A program made the position numbers and the translations under genes. From Thermoguttaceae bacterium (lineage in GTDB: Bacteria > Planctomycetota > Planctomycetia > Pirellulales > Thermoguttaceae): a stretch of DNA of 64,000 nt. Positions 27,271 through 36,991 of this stretch are shown one piece after another. The stretch spans positions 1-64,000 of the forward strand of contig JAGBDN010000085.1 in the NCBI GenBank assembly GCA_017937485.1, given 5' to 3'. Numbering within the stretch: the first letter of the stretch is position 1; every line of letters starts with the position of its first letter. The notes beneath the pieces are model-generated. The model worked only from the letters and a program-made list of their open reading frames with translations, did no database searches and was not told where the DNA came from.

Positions 27271-28698
27271 ATGACGCAAACGCAACTTACCGCCGCTCAA
27301 GCGGGCGCGATCACTCCGGAGATGGAAATCGTCGCGGCGAAAGAGCGGCTCGACGTCGAGACGGTGCGCTCGGAAATCGCCGCCGGACGGATGATTATCC
27401 CGGCGAACAAGGTTCACCTGAAAAAGGGGCTCTCGCCGATCGCGATCGGGCGCAAGGCGACGACGAAAATCAACGCGAACCTCGGCGTTTCGTCGTTGGC
27501 CGGGGACGCGCGTCGCGAGTTGGAGAAGATCGAGTGCGCGATTAAATACGGCGCCGACACGATTATGGACTTGTCGACCGGCGCCGACTTGGACGCGTTG
27601 CGCGAGCGGATGATTAACGCCGTTTCGGTTCCGGTCGGGACGGTGCCGCTCTACCAAATCTGCGAAGAACTCGACGACATTCTCGATATGACGCCGCAAA
27701 ATATCTTGGACGCGGTCGAAAAACAGGCGAAGCAGGGCGTCGACTATATGACGATTCACTGCGCGCTTTTGAAGCGGCACATTCCGCTCGTCGACTCGCG
27801 CTTGACCGGGATCGTCAGCCGCGGCGGCTCGTTGACGGCGAAATGGATGGTCGCGCACAACGCCGAAAACCCGTTTTACGAACGTTTCGACGACCTTTGC
27901 GACATTATGCGCGAGTACGACGTCAGTTGGAGTCTCGGCGACGGAATGCGCCCGGGTTGCTTGCACGACGCTTCCGACGCGGCGCAGTTTGCGGAGTTGT
28001 CGGCGATGCGCGAGCTGACGAAGCGCGCTTGGGACAAGGGAACGCAGGTGATGATCGAGGGGCCGGGCCACGTTCCGTTCGACCAAATCGCCGACAATAT
28101 GAAGCGGCAGGCCGACGAGTGTTTCGGCGCGCCGTTTTACGTCCTCGGGCCGGTCGTTTGCGATATCGCGCCCGGTTACGACCACATCACGAGCGCGATC
28201 GGGGCGACCGCCGCGGCGTTTCACGGGGCGGCGATGCTTTGCTATGTTACGCCGAAAGAACACTTAGGCTTGCCGAACCTCGAAGACGTCCGGAACGGTT
28301 GCGTCGCGTACAAGATCGCCGCGCACGCCGCCGACGTCGCGTTGAAACGGCCCGGCGCTCGCGAACGCGACGACGAAATGGCGCGGGCGCGATTCGCGTT
28401 CGATTGGGAGCGGCAGTTCGAACTCGCGCTCGACCCGGAGCGGGCCCGGCAATATTACGACGAGGCGCGCTCGAATCCGGAAGACGACGTTAAAAACGAC
28501 GACGCTTCGTCGGCGGACGGCGAGAAATCGGGCGAACCCGGCGCGACGCGTTGCCCGCGCGGACTCCATCCGACGTTGAAACCGGACGGAACGATTGAAA
28601 ACGAAGATTATTGCACAATGTGCGGCCCGAAATTCTGCGCGATGCGGACGACTGCCGACTTGATTCGTTTGCGCAACGAACAAAAGGCGAGCGAATAA
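27271..28698 (+). CDS. thiC: Phosphomethylpyrimidine synthase ThiC
   Basis: This 475-residue radical-SAM-type enzyme turns aminoimidazole ribotide into hydroxymethylpyrimidine phosphate for thiamine. Conserved strings include [67 protein letters not shown] and a C-terminal CTMCGPKFC that holds the iron-sulfur cluster. A charged linker of about 45 residues ([20 protein letters not shown]) sits before this motif. It has its own promoter; unlike many bacterial thiC genes it shows no TPP riboswitch. No other thi gene is adjacent. Confidence 0.97.
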   Translation: MTQTQLTAAQAGAITPEMEIVAAKERLDVETVRSEIAAGRMIIPANKVHLKKGLSPIAIGRKATTKINANLGVSSLAGDARRELEKIECAIKYGADTIMDLSTGADLDALRERMINAVSVPVGTVPLYQICEELDDILDMTPQNILDAVEKQAKQGVDYMTIHCALLKRHIPLVDSRLTGIVSRGGSLTAKWMVAHNAENPFYERFDDLCDIMREYDVSWSLGDGMRPGCLHDASDAAQFAELSAMRELTKRAWDKGTQVMIEGPGHVPFDQIADNMKRQADECFGAPFYVLGPVVCDIAPGYDHITSAIGATAAAFHGAAMLCYVTPKEHLGLPNLEDVRNGCVAYKIAAHAADVALKRPGARERDDEMARARFAFDWERQFELALDPERARQYYDEARSNPEDDVKNDDASSADGEKSGEPGATRCPRGLHPTLKPDGTIENEDYCTMCGPKFCAMRTTADLIRLRNEQKASE

Positions 28699-29151
28699 AC
28701 GAAAAACGACGCGATAATCGAACGTCGTCGCGTTTTCGACGACAAGAATGAAAACCGGTTGGGGGAACAAGCGTTTTTCGAACCGGTTTTGGCGTTGGCG
28801 AAGGTCTCGGCGAAGGACGATTTTCTCAGACGCGTCGCTTTGCCGTCGGCGGGCGAGCGGCGGCGGTTTGGTCGGTTTGGTAAGGCGACGTCGTAAAACG
28901 CTTTTCTATCTTGCCTTACCGGTTTATTTTGACTTGGCGCAAACTTTGTTTTCGCGAAAATGGGACGATCTAAAAATAAGACTTGTTTTTCCGCGACGAC
29001 TCGTTTATAATCGAAGAGAAGGCGAAAGCGGAGCGTCGTTTTCGCCGCGTTTTTCGTTGCGGCGCTTTGACGGCGTCGCGAAAAGCGCTCTTTTCTTGGT
29101 TTTTCGTTGAAAAATGAAAAACGCCGCTTTTAAACGAAAGGATCGCTCGAG
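28699..29151. other. Intergenic region between thiC and ribD
   Basis: It holds the ribD promoter (28983-29011). A poor hairpin just after thiC may act as terminator. No FMN riboswitch motif was recognised. Confidence 0.45.
28983..29011 (+). promoter_or_regulatory. Promoter of ribD
   Basis: TTGTTT and TATAAT are 17 bases apart, leaving a leader of about 135 bases. Confidence 0.6.
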
Positions 29152-30360
29152 ATGAGTTCGAACGTCGATCAATTTTATATGCGTCGCGCGCTGAAACTGG
29201 CGGCTCTTGGACGGGGCGCCGTCGAGCCTAACCCGATGGTCGGTTGCGTAATCGTTCGCGACCCGAGACCGGCGGACTGCGCGAAAATCGCCGCCGATTG
29301 CGCGAATTCCGACGGCGTTTGCGCCGATTGTTCCGATTTTGCGGACGAAACCGCCGAAGCGCGAATCGTCGGCGAAGGTTGGCATCAACGATACGGAGGG
29401 CCGCACGCGGAAGTCAACGCCTTAAAAGCCGCCGGAGACGCGGCGAAAGGCGCGACGATGTACGTAACGTTGGAGCCGTGTTCGCATTTCGGGAAAACGC
29501 CGCCTTGTTGCGACGCCGTGATCGCCGCCGGGATTCGCCGCGTCGTCGTCGCGACTCGCGACCCGTTCCCCAAAGTCGACGGTTCCGGAATCGAAAAGCT
29601 CGAAGCGGCTGGAATCGAGGTAAAAGTCGGCGTCTTGGAGAACAAAGCGCGCGAGTTAAACGCCCCTTATTGGACGCGGCTAACGAAGAAGCGACCTTGG
29701 GTTATCGGGAAATGGGCGATGACGCTCGATGGGAAAATCGCGACGCGGGTCGGGTCGAGTTATTGGATTTCGTCCGAAGAATCGCGGGCGCTCGTGCATC
29801 GACTGCGCTCCCGAGTCGACGCGATTTTGATCGGTAGTCGGACGGCGATGGAAGACGATCCGAAGTTGACCGTCCGGTTGCCGGAGGGAGAAACGCCGCT
29901 TCGAACGCCGACGCGCGTCGTTTTTGACTCCGGCGGGACGTTGTCCGCGTTTTCCGAGTTGGCGTTGACGGCGCGCGACGTCCCGCTTTTGCTCGTTTTC
30001 GGCCCGGAAGCGCCCGCGGAAAAGAAAACGTTTTGGGAGTCGAAAGGCGCCGAAGCGCTTGTAATCGACGCGCCGACTCGCGAACAACGGTTGATTTTGC
30101 TGATGGAGGAGCTGGCCGGACGCGGAATGACGAACTTGTTGGTCGAAGGCGGCGGCGAGTTGCTCGGACGGCTCTTCGACTTGGAGCTTATCGACGAGGT
30201 TAACGTCTTCGTCGCGCCGAAAATTGTCGGCGGGAAAGAGGCGGTGGTTCCGGTCGGCGGCGTCGGGCGCGAGTTGATGCGCAAAGCCGCGACGCTGAAA
30301 AACCGCAAGACGGAAATTGTCGGCCCGGATATTTTGATTAGCGGCGTCGTCGTTTATTGA
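29152..30360 (+). CDS. ribD: Bifunctional riboflavin deaminase/reductase RibD
   Basis: This 402-residue enzyme carries out the deamination and side-chain reduction of the riboflavin pyrimidine intermediate. The zinc deaminase domain has GPHAEVNAL (His85, Glu87) and LEPCSHFGKTPPC (Cys110, Cys119). The reductase domain starts at about residue 165 (RPWVIGKWAMTLDGKIA) with LLVEGGGELLGRLF near the end. Residues 37-72 form an unusual insertion after GCVIV with four Cys (43, 50, 57, 60), of no known role. AAAGGA precedes the ATG. No other rib gene is adjacent. Confidence 0.95.
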   Translation: MSSNVDQFYMRRALKLAALGRGAVEPNPMVGCVIVRDPRPADCAKIAADCANSDGVCADCSDFADETAEARIVGEGWHQRYGGPHAEVNALKAAGDAAKGATMYVTLEPCSHFGKTPPCCDAVIAAGIRRVVVATRDPFPKVDGSGIEKLEAAGIEVKVGVLENKARELNAPYWTRLTKKRPWVIGKWAMTLDGKIATRVGSSYWISSEESRALVHRLRSRVDAILIGSRTAMEDDPKLTVRLPEGETPLRTPTRVVFDSGGTLSAFSELALTARDVPLLLVFGPEAPAEKKTFWESKGAEALVIDAPTREQRLILLMEELAGRGMTNLLVEGGGELLGRLFDLELIDEVNVFVAPKIVGGKEAVVPVGGVGRELMRKAATLKNRKTEIVGPDILISGVVVY

Positions 30361-30398
30361 CGCGTCGACGGAAATTCGTTTCGAAATCGATATAAGGA

Positions 30399-30438
30399 AA
30401 CGCCGAGTCGTTCTAAAAGGAGCGATTCGGCGTTTTTT
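30399..30438 (+). terminator. Terminator of ribD
   Basis: AAACGCCGAGTCGTTC pairs with GGAGCGATTCGGCGTTTTTTT with few mismatches and ends in a T run. Confidence 0.8.
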
Positions 30439-30504
30439 TGTCGGAAGACGCGTTAAAACGAGAGGTTGGGCGAAGATTTGACGAGCGACGATTGCGAACG
30501 ACGG

Positions 30505-31812
30505 TTAAAGTCGGGCGAACGCCGCGTCGAGGTCGGCTAAAATGTCGTCGATATTTTCGAGCCCAACCGAGAGGCGAATCAACTCTGGCGCGACTCCGGC
30601 TTTTCGGAGGTCGTCGTCGCTCAACTGCGAATGGGTCGCGCTCGCCGGATGAATAATCAAACTTTTGGCGTCGCCGACGTTGGCGACGAGGCTGAACAAC
30701 TCGACCGAGTCGACAAACCGCCGGGCCGCCGTCGCTCCGCCCGGAACGCCGAACGCGACGACGCCCCCGGCGCCGTTCGGGAGGTATTTTTGCGCTAATT
30801 CGCCGCCGTTAAGACCGGGATATTTCACCCAACTTACTTCCGGGCGCGAGTCGAGGAAGCGAGCGACCGCCAACGCGTTTTCGCAATGCCGCTCGACGCG
30901 GAGCGCAAGCGTTTCGACGCCGAGCAAAAACGTCCAAGCGGCGTCCGGCGCGAGCGTCGGGCCTTGGTTGCGGAGGCCGACCGTTCGCAAACGAACCGAA
31001 AACGCCGCCGGGTTGAGGTCGCCGAGGTCGGTCGCGAAACGGAGACCGCCGTATCCGGAGTCCGGCTCGTTGTACAACTTGAATTTCGGGTCGCTCCAAT
31101 CGAATTTGCCGGCGTCGATCGCGATTCCGCCGATTCCGGCGCCGTGTCCGCCGATCCATTTGGAAAGGGAATGAATAACGACGTCGGCGCCGTGTTCGAT
31201 CGGACGAAGCAACGTCGGAGGGGTGAACGTCGAGTCGACGATAAACGGGACGTTGTAACGACTTGCAAGCGCCGCGTAACGGTCGAGGTCGGCGACGTCG
31301 AGGCCGGGGTTGCCGATCGTTTCGACGTAAAGCGCTCGAGTGTTTTCGTCGATCGCCGCTTCGACCGCCGCGAAATCGTTGACGGGAGTAAAGCGAACGT
31401 CGATTCCTTGCGAGCGGAGAATCGAGTCGAATTGGGTGAACGTGCCGCCGTAAAGATTGTTGGCCGAGACGATATTGTCGCCGACGGTCGCGATATTCGT
31501 TATCGTAAAATAAATCGCCGCCGTTCCGCTCGACAGCGAGACCGCCGCGATTCCGCCGTCGAGCGCCGCGAGCCGACGTTCGAGAACGTCGTTCGTCGGA
31601 TTCGTTAAGCGAGCGTAAATGTTACCGCTTTCTTTGAGCGCGAAAAGGTCGGCGGCGTGTCGCGCGTCGCGGAAGTTGTACGCCGTCGTCCGATAAACCG
31701 GAACGGCGCGAGCTAACGTCGTCGGATCGGGCGTTTGACCGGCGTGTAACGCTAGCGTTTCGGGACGATATTGACGATTAACACGGTTTTGTCGGGCGTC
31801 GCGAGCGGCCAT
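30505..31812 (-). CDS. metY: O-acetylhomoserine sulfhydrylase
   Basis: This 435-residue PLP enzyme of the Cys/Met-metabolism family makes homocysteine from O-acetylhomoserine and sulfide. ETLALHAGQTPDPTT and VPVYRTTAYNF at the N-terminus, YARLTNPT, SSGTAAI, and the PLP lysine in VIHSLSKWIGGHG (Lys218) are visible. LVANVGDAKSLIIHPASATH near the C-terminus is typical of the MetY branch, as is the length. AGGAGA precedes the ATG. No SAM riboswitch was recognised in the leader. Confidence 0.93.
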   Translation of the reverse strand: MAARDARQNRVNRQYRPETLALHAGQTPDPTTLARAVPVYRTTAYNFRDARHAADLFALKESGNIYARLTNPTNDVLERRLAALDGGIAAVSLSSGTAAIYFTITNIATVGDNIVSANNLYGGTFTQFDSILRSQGIDVRFTPVNDFAAVEAAIDENTRALYVETIGNPGLDVADLDRYAALASRYNVPFIVDSTFTPPTLLRPIEHGADVVIHSLSKWIGGHGAGIGGIAIDAGKFDWSDPKFKLYNEPDSGYGGLRFATDLGDLNPAAFSVRLRTVGLRNQGPTLAPDAAWTFLLGVETLALRVERHCENALAVARFLDSRPEVSWVKYPGLNGGELAQKYLPNGAGGVVAFGVPGGATAARRFVDSVELFSLVANVGDAKSLIIHPASATHSQLSDDDLRKAGVAPELIRLSVGLENIDDILADLDAAFARL

Positions 31813-31869
31813 CGGCGTCTTCTCCTGTTGCGGCGAGTTGAATCTTTTATATCTACTGAAACGGTTGTG

Positions 31870-31897
31870 ATTCTATTCATTTCTTGCGTCGCGTCAA
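31870..31897 (-). promoter_or_regulatory. Promoter of metY
   Basis: On the minus strand TTGACG and TAGAAT are 16 bases apart, about 58 bases before the ATG. Confidence 0.55.
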
Positions 31898-31904
31898 GCG
31901 GCGA

Positions 31905-31970
31905 AAAAGAAAAAAACAAAAAATAAACTAGAAAAGTAGAAAATAAGGGAAAAAGGGGAAAAGAAAAGGG
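31905..31970. repeat. Low-complexity polypurine tract
   Basis: The + strand is almost all A and G with few interruptions. On the minus strand its U-rich part follows a hairpin, so part of it belongs to a terminator. Confidence 0.5.
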
Positions 31971-32005
31971 GGCGTTTCGGCGGAAGTTCCGAAAACGCCC
32001 CTTCG
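31965..32005 (-). terminator. Terminator of the isochorismatase-like gene
   Basis: GGGGCGTTTCGG and CCGAAAACGCCCC pair with one bulged base. Read on the minus strand the hairpin is followed by a long pyrimidine, U-rich tail. Confidence 0.7.
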
Positions 32006-32074
32006 ATAAAACGACAAGATTCGAAAGATAAGACGCGAAAGACGAGGTCGAAAAGGCGTGCGGTTGCGGCGATT

Positions 32075-32626
32075 TTATTTGCGCCCGGTCGCCAACTTGC
32101 TGATTTGCTTGAATTGCGGCGTTCCGGCGACTCCGGTCAACTCGAACAGAAGCGATTCGGCGGTTGTCGGGAGAACGCCCGCTTGAACGGCGCGTTCGAA
32201 CGCGATGCGAGCGTCGAACGGATTGCGCGACGAAACACAGTCGGCGACCCAATAAACGTTTTTGCCGAGTTCGCGCAGGTCGAGCGCGGTTTGAAGGACG
32301 CAAATGTGCGCTTCGATTCCGGCGAGAATAACGTTCGGGCGCGGATCGACGGCGAACGCGGCGCGAATCTCGTCGGTCGCCAAGCAGCTGAAGGTCGTTT
32401 TGTCGAAAACAGTCGCGTTTTTCATCGATTCGACGATTTCCGGGAGCGTGTCGCCGAGACCTTTCGGATACTGACGCGTCGAAACGACCGGAACGTCGAA
32501 AACGGCGAGACCGTCGAGAAGGAAACGGCTGCGTTCAAGGAGGCGTTCCGATTCGGAAACGACCGGAACGAGTTTTTCTTGCAGGTCGATAATCAACGCG
32601 GTCGCGTTTTCGGGAGTGATTTTCAT
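32075..32626 (-). CDS. Isochorismatase-family hydrolase
   Basis: This 183-residue cytoplasmic protein has the cysteine-hydrolase triad: Asp14 in ALIIDLQEKL, Lys76 in VFDKTTFSC and Cys109 in GIEAHICVLQT. Length and motifs match small single-domain members similar to YcaC-like or nicotinamidase-related hydrolases. The substrate cannot be told. A terminator follows. The gene points the same way as metY but has its own terminator, so they are not an operon. Confidence 0.9.
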   Translation of the reverse strand: MKITPENATALIIDLQEKLVPVVSESERLLERSRFLLDGLAVFDVPVVSTRQYPKGLGDTLPEIVESMKNATVFDKTTFSCLATDEIRAAFAVDPRPNVILAGIEAHICVLQTALDLRELGKNVYWVADCVSSRNPFDARIAFERAVQAGVLPTTAESLLFELTGVAGTPQFKQISKLATGRK

Positions 32627-32740
32627 TGCTTTTTAACTTGAAGGAACGTTTTTGAAATTGATTGTTGGCGCAAAGTTTGAAAAACGGCGCCGGTTTGAAT
32701 TAAATTCGATCGCGGCAATCAAAAAATAATCGTCGGCGGT

Positions 32741-33607
32741 TTATTTGAGGATTGCCGTGTCGATTTTGGGCGCGCGTTCGGTAATCGAAAGCTCGCTTGG
32801 CTTGCTCGACTCGCCGCGACGATAAGCGAGATATTGGAGCCAACGTTCCGCGTCGAGCCCGTATTTTTCGCCGGTGATTTCGGCGAGCGTTCGCATCGTC
32901 GCGTCTTGAAGGGCGCCGTCGTCGAGTTTTTCGCCGGTCAAACCGAGTTCGAGCGTTTCAAAAAGCGCCGGCGAGTCGCTTTCTTGGAAATGGGCGAGAT
33001 TGCGCAAAATCGCGCCGCGGAGGTCTTTGCGACGCTTGTTTTCCTCTTCCGAACCGGCGGCGATCGAGTAGGGAAGGCGTTTGTATTTGTCGGCGAGAAG
33101 TTCGACGGCCAAACGACGGCTTTCGGGGGCGCCGCCTTTGACGTCGAGCGCGTAAACGCCGAGCCCGTCGGCGGCGGAAACGGCGATATTCAGTTCGTTA
33201 TCTTCAAGCGCGATTCGGAAAATGTTTTCCGCGACGGGGTTGGAATAATTGCGCGAAATTTTGGCGAGCGCTTCGATCGCGGCGCGACGAACGTTCGGGC
33301 TCGTCGATTTTTCGAACTCCTCGGAGATTTGCAGAAGGAGAACGTCTTTTTCCTCGACGGGAGCCTTCGCGCCTTTTTCGCCCTTTTCCTCAATCAATTT
33401 AATTCGTTCCCAAGGACGCAACACGCCGGGAATTTGGTCGCTGCGTCGCGCCGCGCCGGGGAAATGGAGCAAAATTTTATTGTCGGTCGAGTAAAAGGGG
33501 GTCGCGCATCCGCCGACGAGCCCGAAAACGGAACCGCCGAACAAAGCGGTCGCGACCCAAAACTTCGAACGTTGCGTTTTGCCGAAAAGCGCGTCGAGGA
33601 ACTGCAT
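32741..33607 (-). CDS. HEAT-repeat lipoprotein
   Basis: This 288-residue protein has a late lipobox (GSVFGLVGGCATP, Cys34). Helical HEAT-like repeats follow (SPNVRRAAIEALAKISRN, DNELNIAVSAADGLGVYAL, DGALQDATMRTLAEITGE). It also has an insertion rich in Lys and Glu (EEKGEKGAKAPVEEK). It is likely held in the envelope as a binding scaffold. A promoter lies 85-113 bases upstream. No partner is indicated by its neighbours. Confidence 0.8.
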   Translation of the reverse strand: MQFLDALFGKTQRSKFWVATALFGGSVFGLVGGCATPFYSTDNKILLHFPGAARRSDQIPGVLRPWERIKLIEEKGEKGAKAPVEEKDVLLLQISEEFEKSTSPNVRRAAIEALAKISRNYSNPVAENIFRIALEDNELNIAVSAADGLGVYALDVKGGAPESRRLAVELLADKYKRLPYSIAAGSEEENKRRKDLRGAILRNLAHFQESDSPALFETLELGLTGEKLDDGALQDATMRTLAEITGEKYGLDAERWLQYLAYRRGESSKPSELSITERAPKIDTAILK

Positions 33608-33691
33608 AAAACGTTAAACCGGAATATTTGCGCAAAGGTTGCCGTCGAAAACGCGTCGGCGAACCGACCCCAAACGCTTTCGATTAAACGC

Positions 33692-33720
33692 ATCGTAACG
33701 ATTTTTCCGGTTGAGCGCAA
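33692..33720 (-). promoter_or_regulatory. Promoter of the HEAT lipoprotein gene
   Basis: On the minus strand TTGCGC and TACGAT are 17 bases apart. Confidence 0.45.
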
Positions 33721-33840
33721 GAGGTCTTTCGAACGTCGGCGGAGATTTAACGGTAAATTTTAACGGTCGCGTAAAAAATAAGGTTCCTGCGACTTCAAAA
33801 ACGGCGGCGACTCCGAAAAGGAGGAGGAAAAAAAGAATAG

Positions 33841-33878
33841 AAACGCCGCTCGTTCAACGAAGCGGAGCGAGCGGCGTT
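33841..33878 (-). terminator. Terminator of the DUF2157 gene
   Basis: AAACGCCGCTCG pairs with CGAGCGGCGTT. On the minus strand it is followed by a T-rich stretch of about 15 bases. Confidence 0.7.
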
Positions 33879-33972
33879 AAAAGCGACGGCTTAGACGAGT
33901 TTGCCGAACAAGCGAGCGTTAAGCGGCGACGCGAAGACGCGATTTGACGGGACGGCGCCGGTTTTGCCGAAT

Positions 33973-36249
33973 TTAACGGGACGGCTGGGAATCCGCGTCT
34001 TGGGGGACTTCGGGAGCTTCCTCCGGCGACGGGATCAATTCGACGTCGACGACTCGGGCGTCGCCGTTCGCCGCCGTTTCAAGTTTGACGCGGGCGCGGA
34101 GTCCGGAAAAGCGACGCGTATGTTCGACGATTTCTTTAAACTCCGCGTCGAGTTTGGAGGTTAGCGGGAAACTTTCGGCGCCGGGGAATCGCGTCTTTGC
34201 GCTCGTCCGACGCGACCAACGTTTCCCGACGAGAAGAACTTCGTCGTCGGCGAGGGCGTCCGGGCGTTTCGACGTCAGCCGAGTCGCCCAAGCGACGTCG
34301 GTTTCCGGGTTGCGGCGTAAAACGACGTAAACCGTTCCCCAAGCGGGGCTTTTGTCGACAACCGGCGTCTCGTCGCCGTCCCCGAGCGCGATCTTGTTAA
34401 TAACGCGTCGCCCCGGGGTTTGCCTATCGGCGAAGGGGTATTCGAGCGAAAGGCAAGCCCCGTCGCGGTCGCCTCCAAAGGCGTTGAGATCGCGATGGTA
34501 AGAGCGGGTCGCGACCGCTTCGACGACGAACGACTCGACCGGAACGAACGGACGAGTCGCTTCAAAGGCGATGAAGCCGAGAATCGCAAATTGCGCGACG
34601 ACGACGGCGGCGAGGGCGCAAGTCTTGAAACGGCGGCGGGGTTCGAGCGGTTCCGGCGCGTCGGCGGCTTCGGGCGTTTCGGCGTCGGCGGTCGGAGCGT
34701 CGAGCGCGGCGGCGAGGAACGCGACGAACGCCGGTTCGCTTCGGGCGGTTTCGGCGTCTTGGGCGTCTTGCGGTTCCGTCGCGGCGTCGAGTCGAGCGCG
34801 AAGTCTCGCAAGGAAGAAAGCCGCGCTAAACAGGGCGACCGAAATCGCGCCGAAGAAGCAGGCGGCGAGCGTCGCGTCGTCGAGGTCGAAGGCGAAATAA
34901 CGCGCCGTCAACCAAATGAGGAAGTAAAAAACGCCGAACCAATAAAGGCCCGCGCTCCGGAACGCCCCGACGAGGAACGCGACGCACGCGACCGCGAGAA
35001 CGAGAACGTTCGTCCAAGCGGCGGAAATAAGCGCGATCGCTTCCCGAAGGTGGGCGCTCGGGTCGGAATAATCCGGAAGACGTGGGGCGAACGGCCCGAA
35101 AAGACCGTGTAAAAACGGCAAAATCATTAAAATCGCAACGCCGGTTGGCGAAATAAGCAAAGCGCGGCGACCGGAACCCTTCGCGAAGAGATCGGGACGC
35201 TTCCAACGGGCGGCGATAAACGTCGCGAGCGCGACCGCTCCGAAAACGGCGAAGAAGACGATCTGCGTTAAAAGGTTGCGACTTGAAAGTTCGGCGCGGT
35301 CTTCGAAGAATTCGAAACGAGAGAAAATAATAAGCAAACCGGCGAGCGTCGCGACGCTAAGAAGGCGCAACTTCGGCGCGACGAAACGGTCGGCGACGAA
35401 CTTCGACGCGGCGAAATAAACGAGCCCGGCGAGAAAAAATAGGTAAAACGCGGCGAAAAATCCTTCGCTCGTTTGATTTGCCTTCGTCCAAACGTAATAT
35501 TGAAGGGCCGCCCAAAGGACGCCGAGCGCCGCGTAAAGGAGCTGAACGCCGCTCGCGTTGCGTCGAACGCCCCAACGGTAACCTAGCGCGGCGAAAATTG
35601 GGAGCGAATAGGCGGCGTTCGCGAACCGTTCGCCAAGGAGCGCCGGAGAGAACGGGGTCGGGCGGTTGAAGTTGATTTCGGCGATCGTCCAAACGCCGAG
35701 AAGAACGGCGGCGAGGTAATGCGTCGGGGCTCGTTCGCCGAAAAACGCGACGGCGAACGCAAGCGCGCCCCAAAGCCAATAGCCCGTCGGGAACGGAATC
35801 TCGAACCGGAAAATTTCCGCGAACTGCCAAACGCTCAGCCCGAAAACGAACGCGCCGAGGAAAAAGAGCGCCGCCGAAAAGTTCGGACGCTTAAACGTCC
35901 GCGCCGCGAAGCCGCCGAGGTAAACGACCGCGAGCGAACCGAGCAAAACGCCGATTTTGCAAGACTTGCCGAGATGTTCCCAAGTAAGCGACAGAATGAA
36001 GTAGAGGGCGATTCCGAGCGCGAGAGCCCCGAACGTCGCCGTCGCGAAGACGAGGAAACGACCGAAACCGTCGCGGCGGTCGGAACGCGCGGACGTCGGC
36101 GTCGCGTCGGGACGTTCGACGTAAAGAGCGCGAAGTCGAGCCGCCGTTTCCGCGTCGACGAAACGGCTGTCGAGCCAAAAATCGATTTCCGTTTGAAGCC
36201 AACGAAGCGCGTGCCGCGGCAGGCTCCGTTTTTCGTTTTCGTTTGACAT
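33973..36249 (-). CDS. Large DUF2157 membrane protein with a GDYxxLxY-like C-terminal domain
   Basis: This 758-residue protein begins with a DUF2157-like cytoplasmic segment (WLDSRFVDAETAARLRALY) and then about 14-16 membrane helices. A Glu/Ala-rich loop follows (about residues 505-545) and a further helix (FKTCALAAVVVAQFAILGFIAFE). The last 200 residues are soluble and resemble the GDYxxLxY domain (here GGDRDGACLSLEYPFAD, then WGTVYVVLRRN). The fusion of DUF2157 with this domain is known from other bacteria. The role is unknown. GGAG precedes the ATG, and the gene has its own promoter and terminator. Confidence 0.85.
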   Translation of the reverse strand: MSNENEKRSLPRHALRWLQTEIDFWLDSRFVDAETAARLRALYVERPDATPTSARSDRRDGFGRFLVFATATFGALALGIALYFILSLTWEHLGKSCKIGVLLGSLAVVYLGGFAARTFKRPNFSAALFFLGAFVFGLSVWQFAEIFRFEIPFPTGYWLWGALAFAVAFFGERAPTHYLAAVLLGVWTIAEINFNRPTPFSPALLGERFANAAYSLPIFAALGYRWGVRRNASGVQLLYAALGVLWAALQYYVWTKANQTSEGFFAAFYLFFLAGLVYFAASKFVADRFVAPKLRLLSVATLAGLLIIFSRFEFFEDRAELSSRNLLTQIVFFAVFGAVALATFIAARWKRPDLFAKGSGRRALLISPTGVAILMILPFLHGLFGPFAPRLPDYSDPSAHLREAIALISAAWTNVLVLAVACVAFLVGAFRSAGLYWFGVFYFLIWLTARYFAFDLDDATLAACFFGAISVALFSAAFFLARLRARLDAATEPQDAQDAETARSEPAFVAFLAAALDAPTADAETPEAADAPEPLEPRRRFKTCALAAVVVAQFAILGFIAFEATRPFVPVESFVVEAVATRSYHRDLNAFGGDRDGACLSLEYPFADRQTPGRRVINKIALGDGDETPVVDKSPAWGTVYVVLRRNPETDVAWATRLTSKRPDALADDEVLLVGKRWSRRTSAKTRFPGAESFPLTSKLDAEFKEIVEHTRRFSGLRARVKLETAANGDARVVDVELIPSPEEAPEVPQDADSQPSR

Positions 36250-36336
36250 TGCGAGGTCTCCGGGGAGAGGGTTGGCGAGCGGTCGTTGGCCGTCGCGGAT
36301 TGCGCGTCGAAGAATGGAAAACGACGCTTTGTAGAT

Positions 36337-36365
36337 ATTATAACCGACGCGCCGTCGCGTTTCAA
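36337..36365 (-). promoter_or_regulatory. Promoter of the DUF2157 gene
   Basis: On the minus strand TTGAAA and a perfect TATAAT are 17 bases apart. Confidence 0.65.
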
Positions 36366-36429
36366 GTTTTTTTTAGGCGAAAATCGAGTTTTTTTTGACG
36401 CGGGAAAAGCGGCGAAAATACGTCCCTAT

Positions 36430-36461
36430 AGTAATTAATGACAACACGATGTAGCGCTTGG
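36430..36461 (+). repeat. Intergenic CGATGTAG repeat, copy B
   Basis: TAATTAAT, GACAAC and CGATGTAGCGCT occur in the same order as in copy A, with a 3-base gap difference and a few changes. Confidence 0.5.
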
Positions 36462-36499
36462 TTGGAAAAGCTCGGCGATTTTGACGCGAAAACGGAAGC

Positions 36500-36600
36500 G
36501 CAAAACGGACGAAAAAAGATCGGAGAAAAGAAAAAAAGGAAAAACCGGGGAAAAAAACGAAAAAATCGAAAAAAAATGGGGAAAATGGCGAAAATTCCGT
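36500..36600. repeat. Low-complexity A/G tract
   Basis: The + strand is nearly all purine over about 100 bases. No repeat unit is evident. Confidence 0.5.
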
Positions 36601-36991
36601 CGCCGGGCGCTAGACGTTTTGCGCGAATGAGTTATATTAGAAAGACGTTCCTTTCGCAAAACAAACGACCCTTCTAAGGCGTTTCCAAAGCGCGACGTTA
36701 ATTGAGGCGCGAAAGCGGAAGGAAACGACGCAAAACCGCAAAGGCGAGGCTTCGCGAGCGGTTTTGACGTCGAGAAGGAAAGAAATTATTGCCGACGGTC
36801 GGCGTTGGACGCGTTTTTTCGAACGCGGCGCCGTCGTCGTTATTTTGGAGTCGATTCGACGCAAGCGGCGTTTTCGGAACGCGTTAAGCGCAGGGCCCGA
36901 CCGGGTCGGCGCGTCGCGAGGCGATCTCGCGACCGTTGGCGCGCGCCGCGACGAAGCGACTTAAACCGCCCATTTTGGAGGATTAGTTCAA

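Larger units (their letters stand above)
33608..33972. other. Intergenic region between HEAT lipoprotein and DUF2157 genes
   Basis: It holds the lipoprotein promoter (33692-33720) and the terminator of the DUF2157 gene (33841-33878). No gene is seen. Confidence 0.5.
36250..36991. other. 742-bp intergenic region between DUF2157 and rpsU
   Basis: It contains the DUF2157 promoter, repeat copy B (36430-36461) and an A/G tract (about 36500-36600). A weak promoter-like pair near 36611-36638 (TAGACG, TATATT) could serve rpsU. Open frames through the A-rich part encode only Lys/Arg runs and are not believed. Confidence 0.5.

Noticed and set aside
26056..28263. 735-codon minus-strand open frame opposite pyrD and thiC
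   Set aside because: It spans two confidently identified genes and the thiC promoter, and has an Arg/Asp-rich composition typical of antisense frames here.
31813..32070. Possible SAM riboswitch before metY
   Set aside because: The region contains a promoter, a purine tract and a terminator for the upstream gene, but no SAM-type core.
36438..36677. Open frame of 79 codons rich in Lys and Arg before rpsU
   Set aside because: It arises from the A/G tract, has no ribosome-binding site, and its composition is low complexity.
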